Of a DNA stretch of 55,792 nt, positions 1 through 10,100 are shown piece after piece. Origin of the DNA: UBA4717 sp002404395. Its GTDB lineage: Bacteria > Bacillota > Clostridia > Oscillospirales > CAG-272. A program made the position numbers and the translations under genes. Within the stretch, counting starts at the first letter, position 1. Each line of letters begins with the position of its first letter. The notes under the pieces are model-generated. The model did not search any database and was not told the DNA's origin. It was given only the letters and a program-made list of their open reading frames with translations. The stretch covers positions 1 to 55,792 of the forward strand of contig CALFNW010000076.1 in assembly GCA_937902275.1 (NCBI GenBank). Direction: 5' to 3'.

Positions 1-1
1 C

Positions 2-1144
2 ACGGCGGATATCATCGTCAATTCTTCCTCCGTGCCGTTCGACAGCTATGCTTCAAAGGGAATGTTTGAGGATCTTTACGAATACATTGACAAGGACCCC
101 GAGCTTTCACGCGGCGATTTTGAGCAGAATGTGCTCACCGCGCTGGAGACAAACGGAAAGCTCTACAGGGTGCTTCCCGAATATCAGGTGCTGACCTTTG
201 CCGCCAAAAACAAATTTGTCGGCGATTATGTCGGCAGTCTGACGATCGAGAACTTCATGAAGCTAGCAGAGTCGCTTCCCGAGGGGGTCGAAATGTTCCA
301 GGGCGCGACGCGCGGCAATATGCTGAGTGCTTTCGTTTCGTTCATGTACAGCGAGTTTATCAAGGACGGCAAAGCCGATTTCAACGACGGCAAATTCGCA
401 AAGCTGCTTGAATTCACGAACACGCTCAGCGACCGCGATATTTTTGACACTACCTCGAGTGAGGATATGGACGAAGAATTCTGGAACGACTACGACAATG
501 TTTACCGCGATGAACGCGTGGTGATGTCGAGCCTTTCGGTATACAGCTTCGACGCGCTGCGCGAGCAGATCAACAACACTTTCGGCAGCGAGGACATCTC
601 GCTTGTCGGCTTCCCGTCGGCAAAGGGCGGCAGCGCGGTGCTCGCGGACAGCGGCAGCAGCGTGTCGATAAGCTCCAAGTCCGCGCTCAAGGAGGGCGCG
701 TGGGCGTTTGTGAAAATGCTTTTGTCCTCAGAGTTCCAGGATGAGGTCGAATATGCGTTTCCGCTGCGCACCGACGCGCTTGAAAAAATGATGCAGCGTC
801 AGGTCGAAGAATCGAAAAAGAACTATGAGGACATGAAAGAGAGCGGCGGCAGTATCGGAGGCGGCGGTTCGGTCTCGTATATCACCGACGACGGAAAGGT
901 GATCACGCGCTCCTATGAGGACGGCACGGACGACGAGCTTGTGCCTTATCTTACCGAAGAGAGTGCAAAGACGGTGCTCGATCATATCCGCGGCGCGGAC
1001 CTGATCTACAATGCCGACAACGAGATCAACAGCATAATAGACGAAGAAGCGCAGAAATATTTCGACGGACAGTGCACCTCCGACGCGGCGGCGTCAGCGG
1101 TGCAGAGCCGCGTATCGCTCTATCTCGGCGAAAAGAGCGCCTGA
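2..1144 (+). CDS. Extracellular solute-binding lipoprotein, C-terminal part (partial, cut by window edge)
   Basis: Open from base 2 with no start in view, so the 5' part lies outside the window. The visible ~380 residues align along their whole length with the C-terminal half of the next gene: FDSYASKGMFEDLYEYID matches FESYAGKGLFEDLYKLMD, and both end in a QSRV(S)-YLGEK/YIGEK stretch. The fold signature is that of family-1 sugar-type ABC solute-binding proteins (a DLL/DII-N-x-P-x-E segment, then a long alpha/beta region ending in FDGQCTSDAAASAVQSRV). By family it would be a membrane-anchored receptor capturing an oligosaccharide for an importer. No permease or ATPase is visible in the window, so the partner lies upstream or elsewhere. 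A Gly-rich loop (SGGSIGGGGS) interrupts the C-terminal lobe. It is a tandem duplicate of its neighbour. Confidence 0.85.
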   Translation, partial: TADIIVNSSSVPFDSYASKGMFEDLYEYIDKDPELSRGDFEQNVLTALETNGKLYRVLPEYQVLTFAAKNKFVGDYVGSLTIENFMKLAESLPEGVEMFQGATRGNMLSAFVSFMYSEFIKDGKADFNDGKFAKLLEFTNTLSDRDIFDTTSSEDMDEEFWNDYDNVYRDERVVMSSLSVYSFDALREQINNTFGSEDISLVGFPSAKGGSAVLADSGSSVSISSKSALKEGAWAFVKMLLSSEFQDEVEYAFPLRTDALEKMMQRQVEESKKNYEDMKESGGSIGGGGSVSYITDDGKVITRSYEDGTDDELVPYLTEESAKTVLDHIRGADLIYNADNEINSIIDEEAQKYFDGQCTSDAAASAVQSRVSLYLGEKSA

Positions 1145-1216
1145 GGCGAGCTTGAAAATGTGCCCGCGCGAAGGCAGGTGCCTTTGCATTTATATATTCT
1201 GAGAAAGGATAATTCA

Positions 1217-3637
1217 ATGAAAAAGTTAAAAAGATTTGCAGCGATCCTGCTTGCATTTGCAATGGTGATCCCGCTTACCTCCTGCTTCGGAGGCGGCAAA
1301 AACGAGTCTGATGAAAAGCAGGTGGTCACTCACGTTTACAAACGCACGATGTACGACCTGCCCGAGGGCATGAACTATGTGGAAAAGCTCTTTAAGACCG
1401 ACGGGGGCTTCCTTGCGATGGGAAGCTTCAACGAGACCGACGAGGCGACCGGCAATGACAATTGGTACAACGCGCTTGTTACGCTTGACAATGATTTCAA
1501 TGTGGTAAGCAAGACGAAGATCGACGAGATCGACCTCGGCGAAGAATACAATCAGGGCAGCTACATACAGAACATGATCCCGACGAGCGACGGCTTTATT
1601 GCGGCGGTCAACGCAAGCTACTACGATCAGGAAAACGACTATTACGAGTCGAATAACTTTCTCGTAAAGCTTGATCCGGACATGAAGCCGCTGCTCAAAA
1701 AGCCCACAAACGAGCTGTTCGAGATCGAAGAAGGAGGCTACGGCTACGTCGGCACGATGCTTGAGGACGGCGACGGCAACTTTGTCGTGCTTTCAAACGG
1801 CACTATACTTACGATCGATAATGAGCTCAACGTGGTGAACAAGAAGACCTTCACCGAAGAAGATGGTATAAACTATCTGAATCAGGTGATCTCTACCGAG
1901 AGCGGCTTGCTCGTGGTGTACAACGATTCCGACTACAATCAGAAATACGCACTGTACGATCAGGCGGCGGGCAAGCTCGGCGAACCGTTCTCGCTCGGAG
2001 GAAACGGTTATTATCAGTTCTATCCCGGCAACGGCGAATACGACCTGTTCTACAACTCAAACACCGGCATATTCGGCTTCAAGATCGCCGAAGCGCTGGC
2101 GGATACCACCGGCAGCTACACGGGCGAGGAAGTATTCAACTTCATGAACTCGGATATTCAGAACTTCTATTCGGACGCGCTCATTTCGCTTGACAACGAT
2201 ACCTTTGTGGCTTCGGGCAACGATGACAGCACGGACGAATACAGGTCGGTATTCTTCAAGTTTACCAAGGTGCCGGACTCGGAGATCAAGCCGAAATACC
2301 TGATCACGCTCGGCGGACTCTATATCGACTACAATATCCGCAAGCAGGCGCTCAATTTCAACCGCGCAAGCGACGAGTACCGCATAGTGCTCAAGGATTA
2401 CTCCGCCGACATCGACTATTCGGCAGAGGAAGGCTCGGGCAACTCCTACACCGACGTTATCAAGCGTCTCAACAACGATATTGCTTCCGGAAATGTGCCC
2501 GATCTGCTCTTCTGCAACCCCGAGCTTCCGTTTGAAAGCTATGCGGGCAAGGGACTTTTCGAGGACCTTTACAAGCTCATGGACAGCGACGAGACCGGCG
2601 AGGTCGGCAGAGACAAGTTTGAAGCCAACGTGCTGAAGGCTTATGAGACAAACGGCAAGCTTTACCGTATCGTTCCGAGCTTTGCGGTGATGACGCTGGT
2701 CGCCAAGAGCGAGTTTGTCGAAAAGTACAAGGGCAACTTCACGATGGACAAATTTATGGAGCTTGCGGATTCACTGCCCGAGGGCGTGGCGATGTTCCAG
2801 GACGTTACCCGTGAAAATATGCTCACGACCTTTGTCTCCTGTATGTACAATGACTTTATCGGCGACGGCGGCAAGTGCAACTTCAACGACGGCAGATACG
2901 CAAAGATCCTTGAATTTGTCAAGAATCTCAGCGACAAGAGCGTTTGGGACACGATAGATTGGGACAATGTGGACGACAACTTCTGGCAGGATTACGACCG
3001 CGTGTACGAGGACGGCAAGGTGGTAATGAATCAGGACTATCTTTCATACTTCAGCGCGATCGCCGACGTTATAAACAACACCTTCCGCACCAAGGACATT
3101 ACCGTGATCGGTTATCCGTCTTCAAGCGGCGGCAGCGCGGTGATCCAACAGGATTCCAACGCCATTGCGATCAGCGCGAAGTCGAAGCACAAAGACGGCG
3201 CGTGGGATTTTGTAAAGAGCCTGCTTTCGAAGGAATATCAGGATAAGACCTCCTACAACTTCCCGATCAGGACCGAATCGCTTGAAGCGATGATGGCAAA
3301 TGAAGTCAAGACCGCAAAAGAAAATTACGACAGATGGAACAACAACGGCAACGACGGCGAGATCGTGATCGGCGGCGTGATGAGAGATTACGCATACGAT
3401 ATCGCAAGACCGGACAACGGCGACGAGAATCTGATACCCTATCTGACCGAAGAATACGCGCAGATGGTGCTTGACTGCATACGTTCCGCGGATATGCTCT
3501 GGAAGTATGACGAGAGCATGAATACGATCATCAAGGAAGAGGCTCAGAAGTTCTTTGACGGTCAGTGCACCGCAGAAGCGGCGGCAGCGGCTACTCAGAG
3601 CCGTGTTTCGATCTACATCGGCGAAAAGAACGCATAA
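1217..3637 (+). CDS. Extracellular solute-binding lipoprotein with N-terminal propeller-like domain
   Basis: 806 residues from an ATG preceded by GAGAAAGG at 1201; an upstream in-frame start at 1160 lacks a ribosome site and would bury the signal peptide. Residues 1-22 are a lipoprotein signal ending LTSC (lipid Cys23). Residues ~30-370 hold repeated units of the type GGF-(L/I)-A...L-V-x-L-D-x-D-x-x-V, resembling beta-propeller blades. Residues ~410-806 are the sugar-ABC solute-binding domain shared with the upstream partial gene. The N-terminal extension is much longer than in ordinary binding proteins (~430 aa), so this may be a combined binder or sensor on the cell surface. The paralogues are separated by only 72 bp and are probably co-transcribed. 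Ligand unknown; the family call is firm, the propeller call is inference from repeat periodicity. Confidence 0.85.
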   Translation: MKKLKRFAAILLAFAMVIPLTSCFGGGKNESDEKQVVTHVYKRTMYDLPEGMNYVEKLFKTDGGFLAMGSFNETDEATGNDNWYNALVTLDNDFNVVSKTKIDEIDLGEEYNQGSYIQNMIPTSDGFIAAVNASYYDQENDYYESNNFLVKLDPDMKPLLKKPTNELFEIEEGGYGYVGTMLEDGDGNFVVLSNGTILTIDNELNVVNKKTFTEEDGINYLNQVISTESGLLVVYNDSDYNQKYALYDQAAGKLGEPFSLGGNGYYQFYPGNGEYDLFYNSNTGIFGFKIAEALADTTGSYTGEEVFNFMNSDIQNFYSDALISLDNDTFVASGNDDSTDEYRSVFFKFTKVPDSEIKPKYLITLGGLYIDYNIRKQALNFNRASDEYRIVLKDYSADIDYSAEEGSGNSYTDVIKRLNNDIASGNVPDLLFCNPELPFESYAGKGLFEDLYKLMDSDETGEVGRDKFEANVLKAYETNGKLYRIVPSFAVMTLVAKSEFVEKYKGNFTMDKFMELADSLPEGVAMFQDVTRENMLTTFVSCMYNDFIGDGGKCNFNDGRYAKILEFVKNLSDKSVWDTIDWDNVDDNFWQDYDRVYEDGKVVMNQDYLSYFSAIADVINNTFRTKDITVIGYPSSSGGSAVIQQDSNAIAISAKSKHKDGAWDFVKSLLSKEYQDKTSYNFPIRTESLEAMMANEVKTAKENYDRWNNNGNDGEIVIGGVMRDYAYDIARPDNGDENLIPYLTEEYAQMVLDCIRSADMLWKYDESMNTIIKEEAQKFFDGQCTAEAAAAATQSRVSIYIGEKNA

Positions 3638-3767
3638 ATCCGTATCCGACTCTGCGGATCGGCGGCACAGCGGTATAAAAGCGAACCTGACCGCCGAAAC
3701 GATATATACAAGAGGTCAATAAACGGCAGGCGGAGGTCTGACGGAGGAAGTCAATATACCGCCGCTC

Positions 3768-3802
3768 AAAAGGGCGCTGATTTGAAAATTCAGCGCCCTT
3801 TT
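3768..3802 (+). terminator. Strong intrinsic terminator after the lipoprotein pair
   Basis: Perfect 13-nt arms AAAAGGGCGCTGA (3768-3780) and TCAGCGCCCTTTT (3790-3802) around a 9-nt loop, with A- and T-tracts at the ends. It lies 130 bp after the stop codon at 3637 and could work in both directions. The rest of the 470-bp gap (3638-4107) is AT-rich and shows no convincing gene. Confidence 0.85.
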
Positions 3803-4013
3803 CCTGCGCCTGTCAGAGGGCTGCGGCAGGCCGTTTCAAGCGCATTCAAAGAAAAGATACAATTAGTTTTATTTCTCTTATTTTATTCGGCTCACATATA
3901 TGCTAAAATGTCTAAGATATAGTATGATATAATATTATTATATATTTGGGCTGCGGGTTGAAGAATATTTCGACAGTGAACAGCTCAAAGTGCGCTGTGC
4001 GCGCGGCTGATCC

Positions 4014-4040
4014 GCAAACTTTGCAAACTTTGCAAACTTT
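4014..4040. repeat. 9-bp tandem repeat GCAAACTTT, three perfect copies
   Basis: Three exact copies of GCAAACTTT plus one degenerate copy (GTAAATACT, 4041-4049) sit 60 bp before the ribosome-binding site of the giant surface protein. A small hairpin GCCCG-CTTTAAA-CGGGC follows at 4050-4066. Both fall in the probable untranslated leader, where TATAAT-like sequences lie near 3928. I could not fix a good -35 box. Confidence 0.6.
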
Positions 4041-4107
4041 GTAAATACTGCCCGCTTTAAACGGGCTTTACATAGATCTATCACGTATGTTTCTGAAGGA
4101 GGAGCTT

Positions 4108-7100
4108 ATGAAGAAAAGAATTTTGAGTCTGTTTCTGGTGTTTGCGCTCTGCCTGACGCTTATGCCTTCGGCGGTATTCGCCGAGGCGGAGCCGAACGCG
4201 GGCGAGAGCCTCACCGTAGGCGCGGCTGTCGGGCAAAACGCGGGCGGCAGCGCCGTCGCCAAGGTCGGCGATACGGAGTATGAAACGCTGCAGGATGTCT
4301 TGGAAGAAATGAGCGAGGCTGAGATCACGCTGCTTCAAAATGTCAAGGAAGATATCACCGTTTATGCGGCGACGATCATCCACATGAATGGTTTCAGCAT
4401 TACCGGCAACATCGATGTTACAGACAGCCTGACGCTGACGGGCGGCATTGTCGATGGTACTGTTAATGTGGACGGCGGTGTGTTCAATATGACCGCGCCT
4501 TCCGACGCCGAGGCTGCTATCACCAAGGGGCTGAATGTGGTTTCCGGCTCTGCTTATGTCAGCGGTGCACAGATCGGCGTAAAGTTCTCGCTTTATTTCG
4601 ACGGTGACGAGCTGATCATTTCCGGCTCGGAGCAAGCTGTGAGCCTGACGGATTCCGCAAAGCCTGACAACTTGACGCTCTATGGCGCTACCTCGGTAGA
4701 CCAAGACGCCACTCTTTCGGTGGAGTTTGATGGTAGTACCTATGCGACATACGGTTCCATCGCGAAGAAGATCAGCAACAAGCAGGGCGGCAGTCAGCCA
4801 CCCGCTCCTGTTCCCGTAACGATCGAGCTTACGCCCGAAACGGCAGAAATTTACGGCGGTCAGTCGGCTGAATTTACTGTATCGTATAACGGCACGGATG
4901 CGCTTAAAGCATATATTCAGAAAAACGCACAGGACGACACAATTGATGCGACATATGACGCGGATACAGGCATAGTTACCGTAACAACAACGGAAGAAGT
5001 AAAAGCCGGTATTTATACGCTTTATGTGCATGAGTTAAATGATCCTTTAATTTCTGCGAGTGCAGATATTACGGTTAAAAATGCCGTTGCAAAGGATTCG
5101 GACGGCAAATATTACGGCGATATAAAAACGGCTGTTGAAGGAGTTGCCGACGGCAGCACGATTACGGTTGTTGCTAAGGAAAAACAGATTTCATTGCCGG
5201 ATGAAATTTATGTTGAAACCGCAGACAAGGGGATCACTTTAGACCTTAACGGACACTCTTTAGGCGGATATTCTCTTAATGTGGGCGGACTTACGGCAAC
5301 AAGAAAAGTGCGCACAGGCAAACTGACTGTTATTGACAGCAAAGGCGGCAGCGGTGCTGTGGGAGTAGCGGTCAGAAACGGCGGAACATTTATTTTTGCG
5401 CCGGATAACGTGAACACAACTCTTTTGCAGCTGCAGGTTTACGGCGGTACGGTTGAACTTCGCGGCGGTAACATTACTGCCGGAAAGTGGGAGCTTTACA
5501 ACGGGGTCAAGCTGTCCGAGCTGATTCCGAGCGACAAAGGGTATGCATACCGTCTTTATTACGGGGGTAATTTATACAGTTCTTGGGTTACGCTGTCGGA
5601 AGCGCAAAATAACACAGCAAGCAAGGATAAGGCGCTTGCTGTAGTACAGTGCGAGCATGAGGGCGCTGATGAGAACAACAATTGCTTATACTGCGGAACA
5701 GCATTGGCTGCAAAAAACGGCAGTAAGTATTACACATCTTTTGAAGCTGCGATTGCTGCTGCAAACGAAAACGATACTGTTACGCTTTTGAAAAGCGTTG
5801 ATGAGCACTGCACCATCGAAAAAAACATGACGATCGACCTGGGCGGCAACAACAAAATAAATCATAATATCACAATTAGATCCGGCAGCACACTGACGCT
5901 TGCGGGAAAAGGAACAGTAAGTGTTGTGCAAAGCGGAACAGAACTTGACGGCGTTGTCGGCGGTGCGCTGAATGTATTAAGTGACGATGTCATAGTGAGC
6001 ACTTTGAGTGTTAATCAAATCCCTAACCCGGAAATGAATTTGAGCAAAGGTACATTTTGGAAAATTGAATTGTCCGACAATCTTGAAGGCGGCATGACGG
6101 TCAATCAGCTTTTGAAAAACGGTTACGCCTTTGCATATTCTAATAATGAAGCGGTGGCAAACGGAAATGTTCGTCGGCTTGACGATGTTAAAGTTGTTGC
6201 GCACGTGCACGACACATCAAGCGGTCCGTGCGTCTGCGGCTATACCTGCGACCATTCAAACGGCTTTACGGATGAGGGAAAGTGCAAAGACTGCGGCTAC
6301 GTCTGCCCGCACACGAACGTGGGCGATGACGGCAAATGCACTGTCTGCGGTACAGCGATGGTTGCCAAGGTGGAAGTCGGTGAAACGATCACCTACGCCT
6401 CCGACCTCGCCTACGCGCTCAACAACGCTGTCAACGGCACGACTATTACCCTGCTGGCGGACGTGAGCAATTCCGGGAAGAGAGCATGTGTTACCGGCGA
6501 CGGCAAAACTGTTACGCTGAATTTGAACGGCAAGACGATCTCAGAAGGCTGGATTAACGTTGGAATCGACGCAGATGGGAACACTTATACCTCCAGCACG
6601 CTGAAGATCACCGGCAGCGGCAGCTTTACAACGAGCGGCAGCATTTACGTCGGTCAGCTCGCCAAACTTGATTTGAGCAGCTGGGGCGGCGGCGAAAACG
6701 ACACGATCAGCACGGTGGCGATGAGCGGGCGCAACGGCAGTGACGGAAAGCTGCTCGTGGGCGAGAAGGCAGGCACTATTAACACGTTGGGATTCTATAA
6801 TTGGCGGCTAAGCAGTATCAGCAGCGAGCTGCGCGGCGGCACGTATGGCGAGATCACAATTACGATCAGCGACAGCCTGATAAGCAGTATCCCATACAGC
6901 GATGCGCTTGCGGAGGGCTACGCGCTCCAATACACAGACAGCGGCGAATATGTGGGATACACGACAGCGGCGAACTGTACAGGCATCAATACCATCGAAA
7001 AAGTTAGGGTCATCAAGTGCGACCACAACGGCGCGAACGGCTTTGACGTCAATGATGTCATGGCCTGCCCCCACTGCGGCGCGCCCGCTGTTGCATATAC

Positions 7101-10100
7101 GGCACTAAAAAACGTCGAGGGCAACCCGTGGCGGAACTTTGCCGATTTACAGACTGCCATCGACGCGGACAGGAACGGCGGCTCCGTATTACGGCTGCTT
7201 GCCGACGTGACCGGCGATTATACCATTGACAGCAACGTGCATACGGGACTCGACCTGAACGGCCATTCCATCAACGGAACGGTGACGGTCAAGGCGGCTA
7301 CGGGCAACTACACCACCACTTTCAGCAACTCCGGGAGCACAGGCGGTATCGAAAAGGTCGAAGCCCACAGCGGAGCAAAGCTCGCCGGTTCGGGTGCTCC
7401 TGCCGTGATCGGCGAATTGACGCTGGCAGACGGCGCGACGTGGGAAAATATTTTGAACCTCAAAACGCTTGGATACAAGGTGCTCAACGCAGACGGCTCT
7501 TACAAGTGGTACGCCCCGGCTGATATAACTGACCGCACAACGCTGAACAACGTCATCATCAATAGCCTGCCCATTACCTCCAAGAGCCTGTCTTTTAATG
7601 TCGACAGCAAGAACGTTACTTCCAACAAAGTAGAGCGCGGCACGACCGTACAGCTCTGCGCCTACTGCAACACGAAGGATGCGGATGTGGACATTTACGT
7701 CGGAACGCCTGCGGGCGACGGCACATACGCATACAGCCAGAAGAAAGCTGAATATAAAAAGATCGGCACCATGTTGTACTATGTTGTAGACTTCGAGGCT
7801 AACACAGTCGGAACATACAGCATCTATTTCACCGCCAGCAAAGACGGCTATTCGGTGACAAGTGCGCCCAAGACGCTGACCGTCACCAAGGCCAGCATCC
7901 CGGCAAACGCGATCGCCGCGCCGGCGGGCATTTCTGATCTGATCTACAACGGCAGCGCACAGCCGCTCGTCACGGCGGGCAGCGTGGACGCGCAGTACGG
8001 CACGATGCAGTACAGTCTGAAAAAGAGCAGCGACTTCAGCACTGACATCCCCACCGCCAAGGACGCCGGCACGTACAAGGTCTACTACAAGGTCATGGGT
8101 GCTGAGGGCTACAAGGACAGCACATTTTCCACCCCGATCACCGTGACCATCGCGCCGAAGGAGCTGAAGATCACCGGTGTGACGCTCGAACCGAAGACCT
8201 ACGACGGCGAGAAGACGGTAAAACCGAGAGACGTAACATTCGACGATGATGTCGCCAACGCAGAGCTGAAGCTCGGTGACTACACCCTCAACGTCACATT
8301 TGACAGCGCCGACGCGGGAACGGAGGTTCCTTTCACCGCTACGGTCAAGCTGAAGGATAGCGTGAAGAACTATACGCTTCCGAATGGCGTGTACCACGGC
8401 ACCGCCGCCATCGCCAAAGCCGACGCGCCCACGAATATCCAGAACGGCACGCTGAACGTGATCAACGGCACGAAGTTGGAATACACCTATGACTTCAAGC
8501 AGCTGCTGCCGGAACTGACCAAGGGCGAATACGGCACAATACGCTATAATCTCTCTGCTGTTTCCCTTGTCCAAAACAGCGGATATTATCTCGACCATAC
8601 TACGATAGAGCTTGACGACGGCGTGCTGATCTTGGCATCACTCTATGCGAAAGACGGAACAATGACCGACGAGATCGGCACTGTCAAGGTGAATGTCGCC
8701 ACGGACAACTACAAAAGCTTTGAGCTGACGCTCACTCTCAACGCGGTGAACCAGATCAAGCCCACAGCGGACGGCACGGTGACCGCAAGCACCATCACCT
8801 ACGGTCAGACGCTGAGCGAGAGCACGATTTCGGGCAAGATGAAAGATCCCGCTACCGGCGAAACCGTCAACGGCACGTTTGAGTGGAAGAACGGCACAGC
8901 CAAGCCCAATGCGGGCGACTATGACGCCGAATGGACGTTCACCCCGGATGAACCGGAATACGCAGCCGTGACCGATACCGCGACCGTCGAGGTCAACCGC
9001 AAAGATATCGCGGGCGCAAAGGTCACGCTGAAAAGCGACAGCTTTGTGTACGACGGAACAAGGAAGATCCCCGAGGCGGAAAGCGTGGTTTTAGACGGCG
9101 TAACGCTTGAGTACGGCGAATACAAGGATTACGTCTGCGGCTACTCATCCGGGGCGAATGTTGCTACATATGAGTTTACCGTTATCGGTTATAATAACTA
9201 TATCGGTAATGTAACGGTCACGTGGTCGATCACGGCAAGGGAGGTGACTCCGACCGTCACCGTTGACGACGGCGAATATGTCTATGATGAAGGTAAGGAG
9301 ATCAAGCCGAACGTCACGGTCAAGGACGGCGATACCGTCATCGACCCGACAGAGTACGACGTTTCCTACAGCAACAACACAAACGCCGGTACCGGCAAGG
9401 TGACCGTCACCGACAAGGACGGCGGAAACTACGTCATAGGTACTGCCGACACGACCTTCGCGATCAGCAAAGCTGACGCGCCTGTTGACATGCAGTCCGG
9501 CGCGCTGACCGTGACCAACGCCACGACGCAGAACTACACCTACGATTTCAAGCAGTTACTGCCCGCGGCACCGGGAGGCGACTACGGCGCGGTAAGCTAT
9601 ACGCTGCAGCTTCCGTTTGACACACCGATCGGTTATGCGGTCGAAAAGCTGCCCGCCGGCTCTGAAGAATACACGTTTGAAAACGGCGTGCTGGATATGA
9701 ACTTCACGACCCCGTTTGAGAAAAACCTGCAGAAGACCGGCAGGATCGGAGCGATCAAGGTCACAGTCACCACAGACAACTACAAGGACTTTGAACTGAC
9801 GCTTGAGCTTTACGCGGTAAACAAGATCAAGCTGGTTCCGGGCACGGTCAACTGCACCGAGATCACTTACGGTGATAAGCTTGGCAACAGCGTTATCACG
9901 GGCGTCATGTACGCCGAGGACGACGCGGCGAAAACGACGCCGATCTCCGGAAAGTTTGAATGGGACAGCACGGACATTACGCCTGTGAACGGTGATGAGG
10001 TCGCATATGTCTTCATACCCGACGAGGCGAACAAATATGAGACCTACACCGGATATGTGAACATAAAGGTCAACCCCAAGAATATCGCGGGCGCAAAGGT

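Noticed and set aside
7189..8598. 469-codon open frame on the minus strand
   Set aside because: Lies fully inside the plus-strand giant surface-protein gene, is antisense to clear domains, and has no family motif. The same applies to the minus frames at 10168-11505 and 4081-5031.
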